NCBI GenBank assembly: GCA_910587665.1
Contig: CAJUMZ010000007.1
Span: 1-64,000, forward strand
DNA: 64,000 nt
Direction of reading: 5' to 3'
Source of the DNA: an uncultured Muribaculum sp.
GTDB taxonomy: Bacteria; Bacteroidota; Bacteroidia; Bacteroidales; Muribaculaceae
This document shows positions 26,644 through 36,140 of the stretch, one piece after another. The notes below the pieces were generated by a model. The model had not been told where the DNA came from. It was given only the letters and a program-made list of their open reading frames with translations, and ran no database searches. Each line of letters opens with the position of its first letter. The stretch's first letter is position 1. A program made the translations under genes and the position numbers.

Positions 26644-28425
26644 ATGAACAAAGAATTGAACAATTCTCCTATCGAAGACTTCGATTGGGATGCCTATGAA
26701 AAAGGCGAAACCGCAGGTGACAAGAGCCGCGAAGAACTCACCAAGACTTACGATGAGTCGCTCAACACCGTAAAAGACAAAGAAGTAATCGAAGGTACCA
26801 TCATCGCCCTCAACAAGCGCGAAGCGGTGGTTAACATCGGCTACAAAAGCGACGGTATCATCCCCGTCAACGAATTCCGCTACAATCCCGACATCAAGGT
26901 CGGCGATGTTGTGGAAGTTTTCATCGAAAATCAGGAAGACAAGAAAGGTCAGCTGATCCTTTCTCACCGCAAGGCTCGCATGTCTCGCTCTTGGGAGCGC
27001 GTAAACCAGGCTCTTGAAAACGATGAAATCATAAAGGGCTACATCAAGTGCCGCACCAAGGGTGGTATGATCGTTGATGTATTTGGCATCGAGGCATTCC
27101 TCCCCGGCTCTCAGATTGACGTGAAGCCTATCCGTGACTACGATCTCTTCGTAGGCAAGACCATGGAATTCAAGGTCGTTAAAATCAATCAGGAATTCAA
27201 GAATGTTGTCGTGTCTCACAAGGCTCTTATCGAAGCCGAGCTCGAGCAGCAGAAGAAAGAAATCATATCCAAGCTTGAGCGCGGTCAGGTGCTCAAGGGT
27301 GTGGTCAAGAACATCACCACTTACGGTGTATTCATCGACCTTGGCGGTGTTGACGGTCTTATCCACATCACCGACCTTTCTTGGGGTCGCGTAAATCATC
27401 CCGAGGAAGTGGTTAAGCTTGACCAGGAGCTTGACGTGGTTATCATCGACTTCGATGACGAGCGCAAGCGTATCGCCCTCGGTCTCAAGCAGCTCCAGCC
27501 ACACCCCTGGGATGCTATCGACGCCAACCTCAAGGTAGGCGACAAGGTGAAGGGCAAGGTTGTTGTCATGACCGACTACGGTGCATTTGTTGAAATCGCC
27601 CCCGGTGTAGAGGGTCTTATCCACGTATCGGAAATGTCTTGGTCACAGCACCTCCGCTCTGCTCAGGACTTCATGAAGGTAGGCGACGAGGTTGAGGCTG
27701 TGATCCTTACCCTTGACCGCGACGAGCGCAAGATGTCACTCGGCATCAAGCAGCTCAAGAATGATCCTTGGGAAAACATCGAGACCAAGTATCCTATCGG
27801 CAGCAAGCACACCGCAAAGGTACGCAACTTCACCAACTTCGGTGTATTTGTTGAGATCGAGGAAGGCGTTGACGGTCTTATCCACATCAGCGACCTCTCT
27901 TGGACCAAGAAGATCAAGCACCCCTCAGAGTTTACTCACGTTGGTGCCGACATTGATGTTCAGGTACTTGAAATCGACAAGGACAACCGTCGTCTCAGCC
28001 TCGGTCACAAGCAGCTCGAAGACAATCCCTGGGATGAGCTTGAGTCAGTATTCACTGTCGGCAGCATCCACCCCGGAACTATCATCGAGATGCAGGACAA
28101 GGGCGGCGTAGTCGCTCTCCCCTACGGTGTTGAGGGATTCGCTACTCCCAAGCACCTTGTAAAGGAAGACGGCTCTCAGGCTCAGGTCAACGAGAAACTC
28201 GACTTCAAGGTAATCGAGTTTAACAAGGACAACAAGCGCATATTCCTCTCTCACAGCCGTATCTTCGAGGATGAGGCCAAGGCAGAGAAGAATGAGGCCC
28301 GCAAGGCTCGCCGTCAGAACAAGAAGGATGAGCAGCCCGCTGTCAGCACTCCTATCGAGCGCACTACACTTGGCGACCTCGAAGAGCTTGCAGCCCTCAA
28401 AGAGAAGCTTTCAGGCAAGAAGTAA
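26644..28425 (+). CDS. rpsA: 30S ribosomal protein S1
   Basis: A 593-residue S1 protein that binds mRNA on the small subunit. Six S1/OB repeats can be followed in order, for example KGVVKNITTYGVFIDLGG, KGKVVVMTDYGAFVEIA and TAKVRNFTNFGVFVEIE; the first, second and sixth are more divergent. Acidic N-terminal and lysine-rich C-terminal tails flank them. Codon use is strongly biased, as expected for a highly expressed gene, and produces long meaningless open frames on the opposite strand. Unusually strong dependence on S1 is expected in Bacteroidetes, which rarely use Shine-Dalgarno pairing. Confidence 0.97.
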   Translation: MNKELNNSPIEDFDWDAYEKGETAGDKSREELTKTYDESLNTVKDKEVIEGTIIALNKREAVVNIGYKSDGIIPVNEFRYNPDIKVGDVVEVFIENQEDKKGQLILSHRKARMSRSWERVNQALENDEIIKGYIKCRTKGGMIVDVFGIEAFLPGSQIDVKPIRDYDLFVGKTMEFKVVKINQEFKNVVVSHKALIEAELEQQKKEIISKLERGQVLKGVVKNITTYGVFIDLGGVDGLIHITDLSWGRVNHPEEVVKLDQELDVVIIDFDDERKRIALGLKQLQPHPWDAIDANLKVGDKVKGKVVVMTDYGAFVEIAPGVEGLIHVSEMSWSQHLRSAQDFMKVGDEVEAVILTLDRDERKMSLGIKQLKNDPWENIETKYPIGSKHTAKVRNFTNFGVFVEIEEGVDGLIHISDLSWTKKIKHPSEFTHVGADIDVQVLEIDKDNRRLSLGHKQLEDNPWDELESVFTVGSIHPGTIIEMQDKGGVVALPYGVEGFATPKHLVKEDGSQAQVNEKLDFKVIEFNKDNKRIFLSHSRIFEDEAKAEKNEARKARRQNKKDEQPAVSTPIERTTLGDLEELAALKEKLSGKK

Positions 28426-28458
28426 TCAACGGTTACGATTGACTGTAAACTGATAGAC

Positions 28459-28492
28459 AAAGGCATGGTGCGGCACTACGCATCATGCCTTT
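28459..28492 (+). terminator. Terminator hairpin after rpsA
   Basis: AAAGGCATGGTGCG pairs with CGCATCATGCCTTT (14 bp, one G-T pair) around a 6-nt loop. The T-run after it is short, so it may be partly permissive for the DUF4491 gene. Confidence 0.7.
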
Positions 28493-28513
28493 CCTACATT
28501 TAATCATAAATTC

Positions 28514-28831
28514 ATGAGCGAGATATTACAATCATGGCATATGCTCGGACTTACGATAGGCATATGCACCTTCCTTGTCATAGGTCTGTTTCACCCCGTG
28601 GTGATAAAATGTGAATATTACTTCGGCACGCGTTGCTGGTGGTGGTTTCTGCTTCTTGGCATAGCCGCTGCAGTGGCGTCGATCATCGTAAGCGACATAT
28701 TCTGGTCATCACTGTTAGGCGTTGTCGGCTTCTCCTCATTCTGGACAATAAAGGAGATCTTCGAGCAACAGGAGCGCGTAAAAAAAGGGTGGTTCCCGCG
28801 TAATCCGCGACGCACCTACCCTTGGGATTAA
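28514..28831 (+). CDS. DUF4491 small membrane protein
   Basis: A 105-residue integral membrane protein with three hydrophobic helices: MLGLTIGICTFLVIGLFHP, WWWFLLLGIAAAVASIIVS and SSLLGVVGFSSFWTI. A cytosolic tail, EIFEQQERVKKGWFPRNPRR, follows. This matches the DUF4491 family as I recall it in Bacteroidales and Firmicutes. Function unknown. It follows the rpsA terminator, so it may need its own promoter, though read-through is possible. Confidence 0.75.
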   Translation: MSEILQSWHMLGLTIGICTFLVIGLFHPVVIKCEYYFGTRCWWWFLLLGIAAAVASIIVSDIFWSSLLGVVGFSSFWTIKEIFEQQERVKKGWFPRNPRRTYPWD

Positions 28832-28849
28832 AAAATCGGAATTTAATTG

Positions 28850-30103
28850 TCACCAGCCGCCGGAAGCACCGCCGCCTCCGGTCATGCCTCCGCCAAACGA
28901 GCCGCCGGAGAAGCCGCCGCCACCAAAACCGCCGCCCCTTCCTCCACCGGGAGGAAGAATGATGACAGGAGGCACGACAACCTTCGGTATGTTGTAATAC
29001 CGAAGATCCTCGTATCCGCAATTGCGGCAGCCATATATCTTAACGCCCTTGCCCTCGCTGCGTTCTGTCGGGCGCACCACGATACGGTCGGCGCGGAGCG
29101 ATGCCGCGCGTGCCCGGCAATTGGGACACACCTGATACTGTGATGCCTGATTCACAAAGGGCAATATGTCGGTCTCCCCGCAGTTGTCGCAGAGCCACAC
29201 ATCGTAATCCACCGAGTTAATACGCTCCTCCACGTCCTGCTGCGGGGTTAGATAGGCATTGTCCTTATCTTCCGGCAGGCGGTGCATCTTATGGTTGCAA
29301 TTGGGGCATACACGGCGGCGCACCCTCATGTAGCGCATCGTAAGCCATATCACAAGCATCGCGACAAACGGTATGCCGAGACCGATAAATCCGATAAACA
29401 ACGCAGGCGTGAGCATCCTTTTAAGCGCATGGTAGCGGTTGTAGCGGTCATCCTTGCGGGTATGCGCAAGCACATAAAGGAAACACACCATCATTATCAC
29501 GGTCAGCACCCCGCCCGCTATCAGCCAATACTTGAAGATACTGTCACCGGAACTGTTCTGCCTGCGGTCATTTTCATACTTCGACATCAGTTCCTCCGTG
29601 GCACCGGGAGTTGTGGCGAGACGGTCGATCTCACCTACCGCAGCAATCACGCCGCCGTCATAGTCACCCTCCTTGAAGCGAGGGGCGGCGAAGTTGCGTA
29701 TGATCCTGCCGGCAAGTATGTCGGGCACCACGCCCTCCATACCGTAGCCGGTGCGTATCGCCATCCGTCGGTCATCCTTGCTCACAAGGAAGAGAAGTCC
29801 GTTGTCCTTGTCTTTCTTGCCGATACCCCAGTCGGTAAACAGCTCCGTGGCAAATTGGTCGATGTCACCGCCGTCGATGGCGTCGACCACCACCACTACC
29901 ACTTCGGCGGAGGTCTGCTCCCACAGCCCGGCAAGCTGCGCGTCAAGACGCGCCACAGCCTCCGGGCTGAGGATGCCGTCGGGGTTGCTCACATAACGCG
30001 TGCGGTCGGCGACATGCACGTTGGGTATATCTTTTATGCCATAGGCGGCATATGCCGTCACTGCGGCAATCACGGTAATCGTAAAAAGCAATAATCGTCT
30101 CAT
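28850..30103 (-). CDS. TPM-domain membrane protein with zinc-ribbon and Gly-rich tail
   Basis: A 417-residue protein. It has a signal peptide, a TPM (TLP18.3/Psb32/MOLO-1) domain at about 30-165 (TSAEVVVVVVDAIDGGDIDQFA, FLVSKDDRRMAIRTGYGMEG), two transmembrane helices near 195 and 240, and then a cytosolic region. That region carries CxxC pairs (CPNCNHKM, CDNCGE, CPNCRA, CRNCGY), suggesting two zinc ribbons. The end is a low-complexity Gly/Phe/Ser stretch. TPM proteins in bacteria are of uncertain function, sometimes linked to membrane protein quality control. It is 11 bp downstream of dgt on the same strand. Confidence 0.85.
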   Translation of the reverse strand: MRRLLLFTITVIAAVTAYAAYGIKDIPNVHVADRTRYVSNPDGILSPEAVARLDAQLAGLWEQTSAEVVVVVVDAIDGGDIDQFATELFTDWGIGKKDKDNGLLFLVSKDDRRMAIRTGYGMEGVVPDILAGRIIRNFAAPRFKEGDYDGGVIAAVGEIDRLATTPGATEELMSKYENDRRQNSSGDSIFKYWLIAGGVLTVIMMVCFLYVLAHTRKDDRYNRYHALKRMLTPALFIGFIGLGIPFVAMLVIWLTMRYMRVRRRVCPNCNHKMHRLPEDKDNAYLTPQQDVEERINSVDYDVWLCDNCGETDILPFVNQASQYQVCPNCRARAASLRADRIVVRPTERSEGKGVKIYGCRNCGYEDLRYYNIPKVVVPPVIILPPGGGRGGGFGGGGFSGGSFGGGMTGGGGASGGW

Positions 30104-30114
30104 TATAAGGCATT

Positions 30115-31470
30115 TTACACGGCAGGCAGACTCATGCCGTGAAGTTTACGGTAAAGGTCGAGGGCATAGACGTCGGTCATGCCCGATATATGGTCAAGCA
30201 CAGCCTGCACCTTGCTGTAGAGCGTGTCGGCGCGGGTGTCATACTGCTTCGGCACCTTGCTCAGCAGCAGCGATGAATAGTTGAGTTCCGGAAATCTCAC
30301 CGCGTGGATAAGTTTCTCCATCAGGAAAGATATGATGCGGCTACCGGCAAGCTCCACGTCGACCACGTCGCTCGCCCGGTATATCTTGTCCCATGCAAGT
30401 GCCGCGCATCGCCGGTAGGCGTCGCGCTCAAGCGCGTCGGCATGGTCGAGCAGGCATCCGGCAAACTCGCCTGCCAGTATCTCGTCTTCATGTTCGACAA
30501 ACGACTTGGCACACTGCTTCACGAGCGACCCTATCACGCAGCTGCGCAGATAGGCGATCTTCTCGTTGGGGTCCTCAACATGAGCCATTGCACGGCGCAT
30601 GCGCTCCTGCTGGGTGTCGCTGAAAAAGCCGACAAACAAGTCGATCACCTCGTCGGTCGACAGCACCCGCAGCTTGTGGGCATCCTCGATATCCATCACC
30701 TGATAGCATATGTCGTCGGCCGCTTCCACGATGTACACGAGCGGATGACGCGAATAGCACATCTCGCCCCCCTCGCCGTGGCGAGGGAGCAGTCCGAGCT
30801 CGTCGGCAATCCGGCGGAAAGTCTCGCGCTCCGACGTGAAGAAGCCAAATTTGTTTTTCCTGCCGGCAAGACGCGACTCGTAGGGATATTTCACTATCGA
30901 CGCGAGCATCGAGTAGGTCATGGCAAATCCACCGGGGCGACGCCCCTTGAACTGATGGGTGAGCAGCCGCAAGGAGTTGGCATTGCCTTCGAAATGGGTG
31001 AGATCACACCATTCCGCCTCGCTGAACTCATCCTTCAGTACCGCGCCCGGTCCCTCGCTGAAAAATGTCGATATCGCTTTCTCGCCGGAATGTCCGAACG
31101 GGGGGTTGCCGAGGTCATGGGCAAGACACGCCGCACCTACGATCTCGTCGAGAGCGTCAAGTTTTCCTACCCACGGCTCTGAGGCATACCTCACCTTCAA
31201 CGCCGAGGCAACCTCATTGGCAAGCGACCGCCCCACCGACGCCACCTCCATCGAGTGGGTCAATCGGTTATGCACGAAGATGCTCCCCGGAAGCGGAAAC
31301 ACCTGTGTCTTGTTTTGCAATCGCCGGAAAGGCGACGAAAACACAAGCCGGTCAAAATCGCGCTGAAAATCGCTACGTGTGCCCGGCTTCGACTGATGGA
31401 AATCCTCAAGACCGAAACGCTTGTCGCATATCAGCCTGTCCCAGTCCATAATCTCAATTCTGTTCTCCAT
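30115..31470 (-). CDS. dgt: Deoxyguanosinetriphosphate triphosphohydrolase
   Basis: A 451-residue HD-superfamily enzyme hydrolysing dGTP (or other dNTPs) to the nucleoside and tripolyphosphate. The metal-binding residues are in HNRLTHSMEVASVGRSLA (about 67-84) and ACLAHDLGNPPFGHSGE, followed by the fourth ligand in EAADDICYQVMDIEDA. The N-terminal SDFQRDFDRLVFSSPFRRLQNKTQVFPL is characteristic of Dgt. It starts an operon with the TPM protein gene. No good promoter is visible in the 90 bp upstream. Confidence 0.93.
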   Translation of the reverse strand: MENRIEIMDWDRLICDKRFGLEDFHQSKPGTRSDFQRDFDRLVFSSPFRRLQNKTQVFPLPGSIFVHNRLTHSMEVASVGRSLANEVASALKVRYASEPWVGKLDALDEIVGAACLAHDLGNPPFGHSGEKAISTFFSEGPGAVLKDEFSEAEWCDLTHFEGNANSLRLLTHQFKGRRPGGFAMTYSMLASIVKYPYESRLAGRKNKFGFFTSERETFRRIADELGLLPRHGEGGEMCYSRHPLVYIVEAADDICYQVMDIEDAHKLRVLSTDEVIDLFVGFFSDTQQERMRRAMAHVEDPNEKIAYLRSCVIGSLVKQCAKSFVEHEDEILAGEFAGCLLDHADALERDAYRRCAALAWDKIYRASDVVDVELAGSRIISFLMEKLIHAVRFPELNYSSLLLSKVPKQYDTRADTLYSKVQAVLDHISGMTDVYALDLYRKLHGMSLPAV

Positions 31471-31561
31471 AATTCTATAACACCGAAATTACCATTTTTT
31501 TCTCAATCCACAAAATCCCCACCCCACATTATCAATATAATTATTCGCAATGCACTGACAA

Positions 31562-31642
31562 GATGGATCCTATCCAACCTTCACCATCGAGAAGCAGTAC
31601 ACCTGCCTCATCCTCTTTACCGGCAGAATCAATAGGCTATAA
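31562..31642 (+). pseudogene. Detached serpin C-terminal tail
   Basis: The frame ending at TAA 31640-31642 reads YPTFTIEKQYTCLILFTGRINRL, clearly related to the end of the serpin gene downstream (FTFIIEEQSTGLILFIGRINRL). Only about 25 residues remain, with no start and no reactive loop. It directly precedes repeat copy A and appears to be a leftover of a serpin gene copy. Confidence 0.75.
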
Positions 31643-31662
31643 TTCCGAAAACGCGGGGTGTG

Positions 31663-31851
31663 TCCGGAGGACACTTCCGACAAGTAGCCGGAGGCGGAGC
31701 GAAGCGACTCCTCCGGACAAGGGGCGTTTCCCAATTCTGTATCTGAAAGATACTTCTTGAAGATTCCTTCAGAATCAAATCGCTTGTTTCTCCATTTTCC
31801 GGTGGAGTCGCTTCGCTCCGCCCCCGGCTATCTACAGAGCAATCCTCCGGA
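31663..31851. repeat. Inverted-repeat element, copy A
   Basis: Arms 31663-31716 and 31799-31851 are largely reverse complements (core GGAGCGAAGCGACTCC) around an AT-rich centre of about 80 bp that contains GTATCT-GAA-AGATAC. Copies occur at 36141-36329 and 45554-45741. It is preceded by a serpin tail and followed by the serpin promoter region. It has no coding capacity that I can support. Confidence 0.8.
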
Positions 31852-31904
31852 TTGGCATCCCCATGCGACCGGCAGCCCGACCGCTTCCCACAGGCATCCC
31901 TAAT

Positions 31905-32170
31905 CAAAAAAAAAAGCGTTTTGATAGATTTTTATTTTTGCACCATCACATCACGCTCACAACCACCTGTTTTACAGTACATTATAAAAACCTATTCAAG
32001 CACAATGCAAGATACCTGATAATCAAGCAGTTACAAGGTGACGAAAAATTAATTTCTATCACCGTTGCAATTACCTGCAATTCAAGCGATTAAAAATAGA
32101 GGTGAAGAAATTTTTATTACCCCAATATTCCTCATGTTACAAAAGTTTTCCATATATTTGCGATGTAACA
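31905..32170 (+). promoter_or_regulatory. Serpin promoter region with shared motif array
   Basis: Contains TGATAATCAA (32017-32026), a hairpin-forming GGTGACG...TCACC box at 32037-32063, GGTGAAGAAA at 32101, and a -7 TATATTTG at 32153-32160. TGTTAC (32135) and GTAACA (32165) flank the -7 box. The same motifs with the same spacing recur at 38475-38618 and 45906-46049. About 265 bp of this region is closely similar to 45795-46056. Confidence 0.75.
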
Positions 32171-32182
32171 AATCATCACGTT

Positions 32183-33405
32183 ATGCTAAGATTTAATAAC
32201 ACACTACTATTAATGACCACCGTCGCGGCAACTGTTTCCTTTGGAGCATGCTCCAATGATGACAACGCGCCGGAGCCTGCCAATCCCAGAGGAGAAATCA
32301 TTCTGTCGGCTGCAGAGAGTTCGCTCGTTGTCAGGCAAAATGAATTTGCGTTTGATCTGTACAACAAGGAGCTTGCCCACACTCAGGGGGCAGCAATGTA
32401 ATCGTATCGCCGCTCAGTGTCGCCTGTTCCCTCGGCATGATAGCCCAAGGTGCGGAAAACTCGACGCTCTCACAGATCACCGACGTGCTTGGTGCGACAT
32501 CGGCCACAGAGATAAGCACGCTTCATGACAAGCTGGCCGGTCAGCTTTCAACGCTTGACCTCAACACCACTGTCTTGCCGGCAAACTCCCTTTGGATCGA
32601 CACACGGTTTAGCCTGAAGGAGCAATACCGGAGCGACTTTGACCACTTCTATGGCAAAAACATATTCTCTCTCAACCTCCATGAAGATGCTGCGGTCGAG
32701 AGGATTAACAAATGGTGTGCCGACAACACCCGCAATCTGATTACCGAAATTATCAACGAGACGCCCGAAGCAGGCATGGTGCTTGTAAACACCCTGTATT
32801 TCGAGGGGAAATGGGCGGCAAAATTCAACAAGGAAGCCACGCGCCCCCACACATTCAACAACATCGACAACTCCAAGTCGACCGTGCAGATGATGCAGAG
32901 CCAGAGAATGGCGGAATACGGCGAGCATGACGGCACAAAGGCCGTTAGGCTTCCATATGGCAACGGGGCATACTCCATCGTGTTCATTCTGCCGCCGGAA
33001 GATGCACCGAACGACACCCGACTGACCGCCGACGCCTACTCTGCGTTGACCGCCCACGAGACCATGACGACTGAGCGCGTGCTGGTCGAGCTGCCGCGCT
33101 TCGACGTCACTGCACAAAGCACACTCAACATGTCGCTCGCCGAAATCGGCATGCCGGATCTGTTAGGTCCGTCATCCGACCTGTCGGGCATTACGGATGA
33201 AGCCGCCACGATCGACGCCATCTTCCACAAATGCCGCATCATAACCGATGAAGACGGGACACAGGCAGCCGCAGCTACAATTACCGATGTTGACACTGCC
33301 CTACTCCCGGATTACGAGATCACATTCGACCGCCCCTTCACATTCATCATCGAGGAGCAATCCACCGGTCTCATCCTCTTTATCGGCAGAATCAACAGGC
33401 TATAA
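32183..33405 (+). pseudogene. Serpin-family protease inhibitor lipoprotein, frameshifted at a G run
   Basis: If one base is restored, this encodes a serpin of about 407 residues with a lipoprotein signal (SFGAC). Serpins trap serine or cysteine proteases with a cleavable reactive loop. The first frame stops at 32398-32400. The second frame resumes exactly in homology (GSNVIVSPLSVACSLGMIAQ), so one G is missing from the G5 run at 32386-32390. The hinge DEDGTQAAAATI is intact, and counting from it places P1 near Ala-Leu in VDTALLP, suggesting an elastase- or subtilisin-like target. The remaining reading frame is undamaged, so slippage, phase switching or a sequence error are alternatives to a true pseudogene. 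An in-frame ATG at 32102 lies upstream of the promoter and is rejected. Confidence 0.85.
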
Positions 33406-33420
33406 CCGCCGCGGCAGATT

Positions 33421-33480
33421 CCCCGGAGGCGGTTGCATACACCAGCATACGTAGGGGCGACCGGGAGGTCGACCGCCTCC
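33421..33480. repeat. GC-rich repeat after the serpin gene
   Basis: A 33-bp stretch at 33421-33453 (starting CCCCGGAGGCGGTTGC) recurs exactly at 36492-36524. GGAGGCGGT (33425-33433) and ACCGCCTCC (33472-33480) form an inverted repeat. A shorter reverse-strand match, ATGCAACCGCCTCCA, lies near 45463. This is a second dispersed repeat family in the island. Confidence 0.65.
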
Positions 33481-33573
33481 CACGCACCACTTCATAAAAA
33501 TTTCACATTTATTTGCACGCATAAATTATATTTATTAATTTTACCTTACAAATACAACTAAAAATATTAAATA

Positions 33574-35916
33574 ATGAGGATTCTGATCTGCTTGTTTGCT
33601 TTGTTCACAACCTTTGCCGCGACTCTCCATGCCGGGACTGTCAGCGGCAAAGTGACTTCTTCCGACGGCGAGCCGCTTGCATTTGCCAATGTGACCGCAC
33701 TTAAAACCGGCACTGACAAGATAATCAACGTGGTTACAACCGGTATCGACGGGACTTTTGACATCGATCTCGGAGAAAATGACAACGACATAACCATCTC
33801 TGTCTCCTACATAGGATATGAGCCGACTGAAATCACGCTAAACCAAGCGGTAGATGCCGGGACAATCACATTGAAGAGTAAAGACAATTCGCTCGGAGAG
33901 ATAGAGATAAAAGGAAAGAAGCAGAACACAAAAATCACCGGGCGCGGACTCCTCACGCAAGTGGCAAACACCACCCTGAGCCAACTCGGCTCAGCCAATG
34001 AGGTGCTGCAATTTATTCCGCTTATGATAAAGGATGGTGAGACATGGAAGGTAAACGGTCACGGTTCACCGATATTCTACATCAACGGCCGACTCGTGCG
34101 CGACCTCACCGAACTTAAGCGCATACAGTCAACCGACATCATAAACATCGAGGTAATAACCAATCCCGGGGCAAAATACCCGGCAAACACCGGGTCGGTC
34201 GTGAAGATCAAGACCCGGCGTCAACAAGGCGAGGGGCTCAGCGGCGTGGCAATGTCAAGCTACACACAGCAGCACAGGCCAAGCCTCGCCGAATATCTTT
34301 CGCTCAACTACCGTTACCGTCAATGGGACTTTTTCACGTCGGCAGCCTACAACAGGTCAACGTCGCGCACCGAAAATTACAGCATCCACGAGCTCAACAC
34401 CCCCGTTGCCCACCGGTATGACAACTCGGAGCTTCTCTACGGCATCTCGGAAAACCTCAATGTGACCGGCGGCTTCACCTACACACGCTCTATTGAGTCA
34501 TCATTGGGCGTAAGGTACAACTTTTCGTTCACGCCCTACGGCAAAAGTTGGGGATACCACGACACCGAGGTATATGACGCCGGCAATCTCCGCGACAGGC
34601 TGCGCACAACAATATCCGACTATCAGGAGAAGTCACCGATCAACATGGTCAACGCCTACTATATCAATAAAATAAGGCAGACATCAGTCGACCTGAATAT
34701 CGACTATATGTGCACCTCCGGTGGATCGCGCCGCTACACCGGCGAGACAAGCGAAAGTGCCGAAGACCGCACGTTCACCTCGTTCAGCGACACGTCAAGC
34801 GACCTGGTTGCGGCAAAGCTCATTCTCGGCAACGACCTTTTGGGAGGCACCATCGAATGGGGAGCCGAATACACCCACACATCGTGGCGCGGCTCCTACC
34901 GCACCCCGGAGCAGATCATCGCGGCATCGCGCTCAAAGCTTCGCGAGGACAACATAGCTCCGTTTGTGGAATATTCCATAACATTGCCTGTCGGATACCT
35001 TTCCGCAGGAGTGCGCTATGAACACGTGAAAACGGATTATTTCGAAAACGGTACCCGCATCGACAACCTCAGCCGCAGCTATGACAGCTTCTTCCCCTCA
35101 TTTTCATGGGCGGGAAATATCAATGCGGTGCAAATGCAGCTCTCCTACAGCTCCGCTACGCAACGCCCCTCTTACGACCAGCTCGACAATAACGTGTCAT
35201 ACGGCGACCGATTCCAGTATCAGACCGGCAATCCCCGTCTGAAATCCACTCGCACCCATAATGTTGCGTTGCTCGCCGTGTGGGATTTCCTTCAAGGGGA
35301 GATCAGCTACAACGATGACCGCAACGCTATAATAATGTGGAGCGAACCGTATGACGGCAACCCCGACATAACATTGCTGACGCTCAAGAATGTAACCTCA
35401 ATCAAGAAATTGACAGCTTTCGTGACCGCTTCGCCGGAGTTTGGCTGTTACAAGCCGCAGCTCACACTGTCATTCGTCAAGCCATGGTTCAGGATGCCGG
35501 TCAACGATGTAATGACAAAATTTGACAAGCCATTCTTCGGGATAAGGCTCAACAATATCCTGACCCTCCCCCATGACTGGATGGTGACCGCCACATGCAA
35601 CCTCATGGTAAACGGTGACTTTGAAAACAACCGCGACAACAGAAAAGCCACCTTCTCGATGGAAGCCACAGTCTACAAGTGGTTTATGAAACGCGCGCTG
35701 CAACTAAGCGCAAGCGTGACCGACATTTTCGACTCGACCGACACCAACTCGACTCTCTACACCGGATATTCGACATCTACACAACGAACCTTTTGCGATA
35801 CCCGTGGAGTCAACGTTACGGCACGCTACTTCTTTAACATACCACAAAACCGCCATCGCGGATATCGCGGAAGCGGAGCGGGCGAAAGCGAAAAACGCCG
35901 CCTCGGTCACGAATAA
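33574..35916 (+). CDS. Outer-membrane beta-barrel protein with carboxypeptidase-regulatory and plug domains
   Basis: A 780-residue outer-membrane protein. It has a signal peptide (MRILICLFALFTTFAATLHA), a carboxypeptidase-regulatory-like beta sandwich (about 22-105; GKVTSSDGEPLAFANVTA), a TonB-plug-like domain (about 115-225; SPIFYINGRLVRDL, INIEVITNPGAKYPANTG) and a barrel to the end. The family resembles TonB-dependent receptors but is shorter than SusC, and I see no clear TonB box. It is a close paralogue of the product at 40704-43043, sharing KIKTRR-QGEGLSG and FIPL segments. It follows the serpin by 168 bp. A weak -7-like TTTATTTG lies at 33508-33515, so it may also be read from the serpin promoter. 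Confidence 0.88.
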   Translation: MRILICLFALFTTFAATLHAGTVSGKVTSSDGEPLAFANVTALKTGTDKIINVVTTGIDGTFDIDLGENDNDITISVSYIGYEPTEITLNQAVDAGTITLKSKDNSLGEIEIKGKKQNTKITGRGLLTQVANTTLSQLGSANEVLQFIPLMIKDGETWKVNGHGSPIFYINGRLVRDLTELKRIQSTDIINIEVITNPGAKYPANTGSVVKIKTRRQQGEGLSGVAMSSYTQQHRPSLAEYLSLNYRYRQWDFFTSAAYNRSTSRTENYSIHELNTPVAHRYDNSELLYGISENLNVTGGFTYTRSIESSLGVRYNFSFTPYGKSWGYHDTEVYDAGNLRDRLRTTISDYQEKSPINMVNAYYINKIRQTSVDLNIDYMCTSGGSRRYTGETSESAEDRTFTSFSDTSSDLVAAKLILGNDLLGGTIEWGAEYTHTSWRGSYRTPEQIIAASRSKLREDNIAPFVEYSITLPVGYLSAGVRYEHVKTDYFENGTRIDNLSRSYDSFFPSFSWAGNINAVQMQLSYSSATQRPSYDQLDNNVSYGDRFQYQTGNPRLKSTRTHNVALLAVWDFLQGEISYNDDRNAIIMWSEPYDGNPDITLLTLKNVTSIKKLTAFVTASPEFGCYKPQLTLSFVKPWFRMPVNDVMTKFDKPFFGIRLNNILTLPHDWMVTATCNLMVNGDFENNRDNRKATFSMEATVYKWFMKRALQLSASVTDIFDSTDTNSTLYTGYSTSTQRTFCDTRGVNVTARYFFNIPQNRHRGYRGSGAGESEKRRLGHE

Positions 35917-35943
35917 TCGGACATTAGAATCAACAGAATATAT

Positions 35944-36137
35944 GTGTCCGGAGGACACTTCCGACAAATAGCCGGAGGCGGAGCGGAGCGACTCCTCAAT
36001 CATGAATAATCAACAGGCTATAATTCCGAAAACGCGGGGTGTGTCCGGAGGACACTTCCGACAAATAGCCGGAGGCGGAGCAAAGCGACTCCTCAATCAT
36101 GAATAATCAACAGGCTATAATTCCGAAAACGCGGGGT
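35944..36137 (+). repeat. Two tandem 97-bp units of the element's left arm
   Basis: Units begin at 35944 and 36041, and the same start recurs at 36138 as the left end of copy B, giving an exact 97-bp period. Each contains GTGTCCGGAGGACACTTCC and the arm core; between units lie ATCATGAATAATCAACAGG and the serpin-tail-like GGCTATAA. The joins also resemble the end of the preceding barrel gene (CTC..CA.GAATAA), suggesting duplication by slippage or recombination. Confidence 0.75.
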
Positions 36138-36140
36138 GTG

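Noticed and set aside
26632..27624. 330-residue minus-strand ORF opposite rpsA
   Set aside because: It arises from the strong codon bias of rpsA; the protein is a Val/Asp/Leu-rich shadow without family features.
29282..31182. Long plus-strand ORFs opposite the TPM and dgt genes
   Set aside because: They are antisense shadows of well-supported genes and have His/Arg-rich nonsense composition.
32102..32182. Earlier start (ATG 32102) for the serpin
   Set aside because: It lies upstream of the -7 box at 32153-32160 and would separate the lipoprotein signal from the N-terminus.
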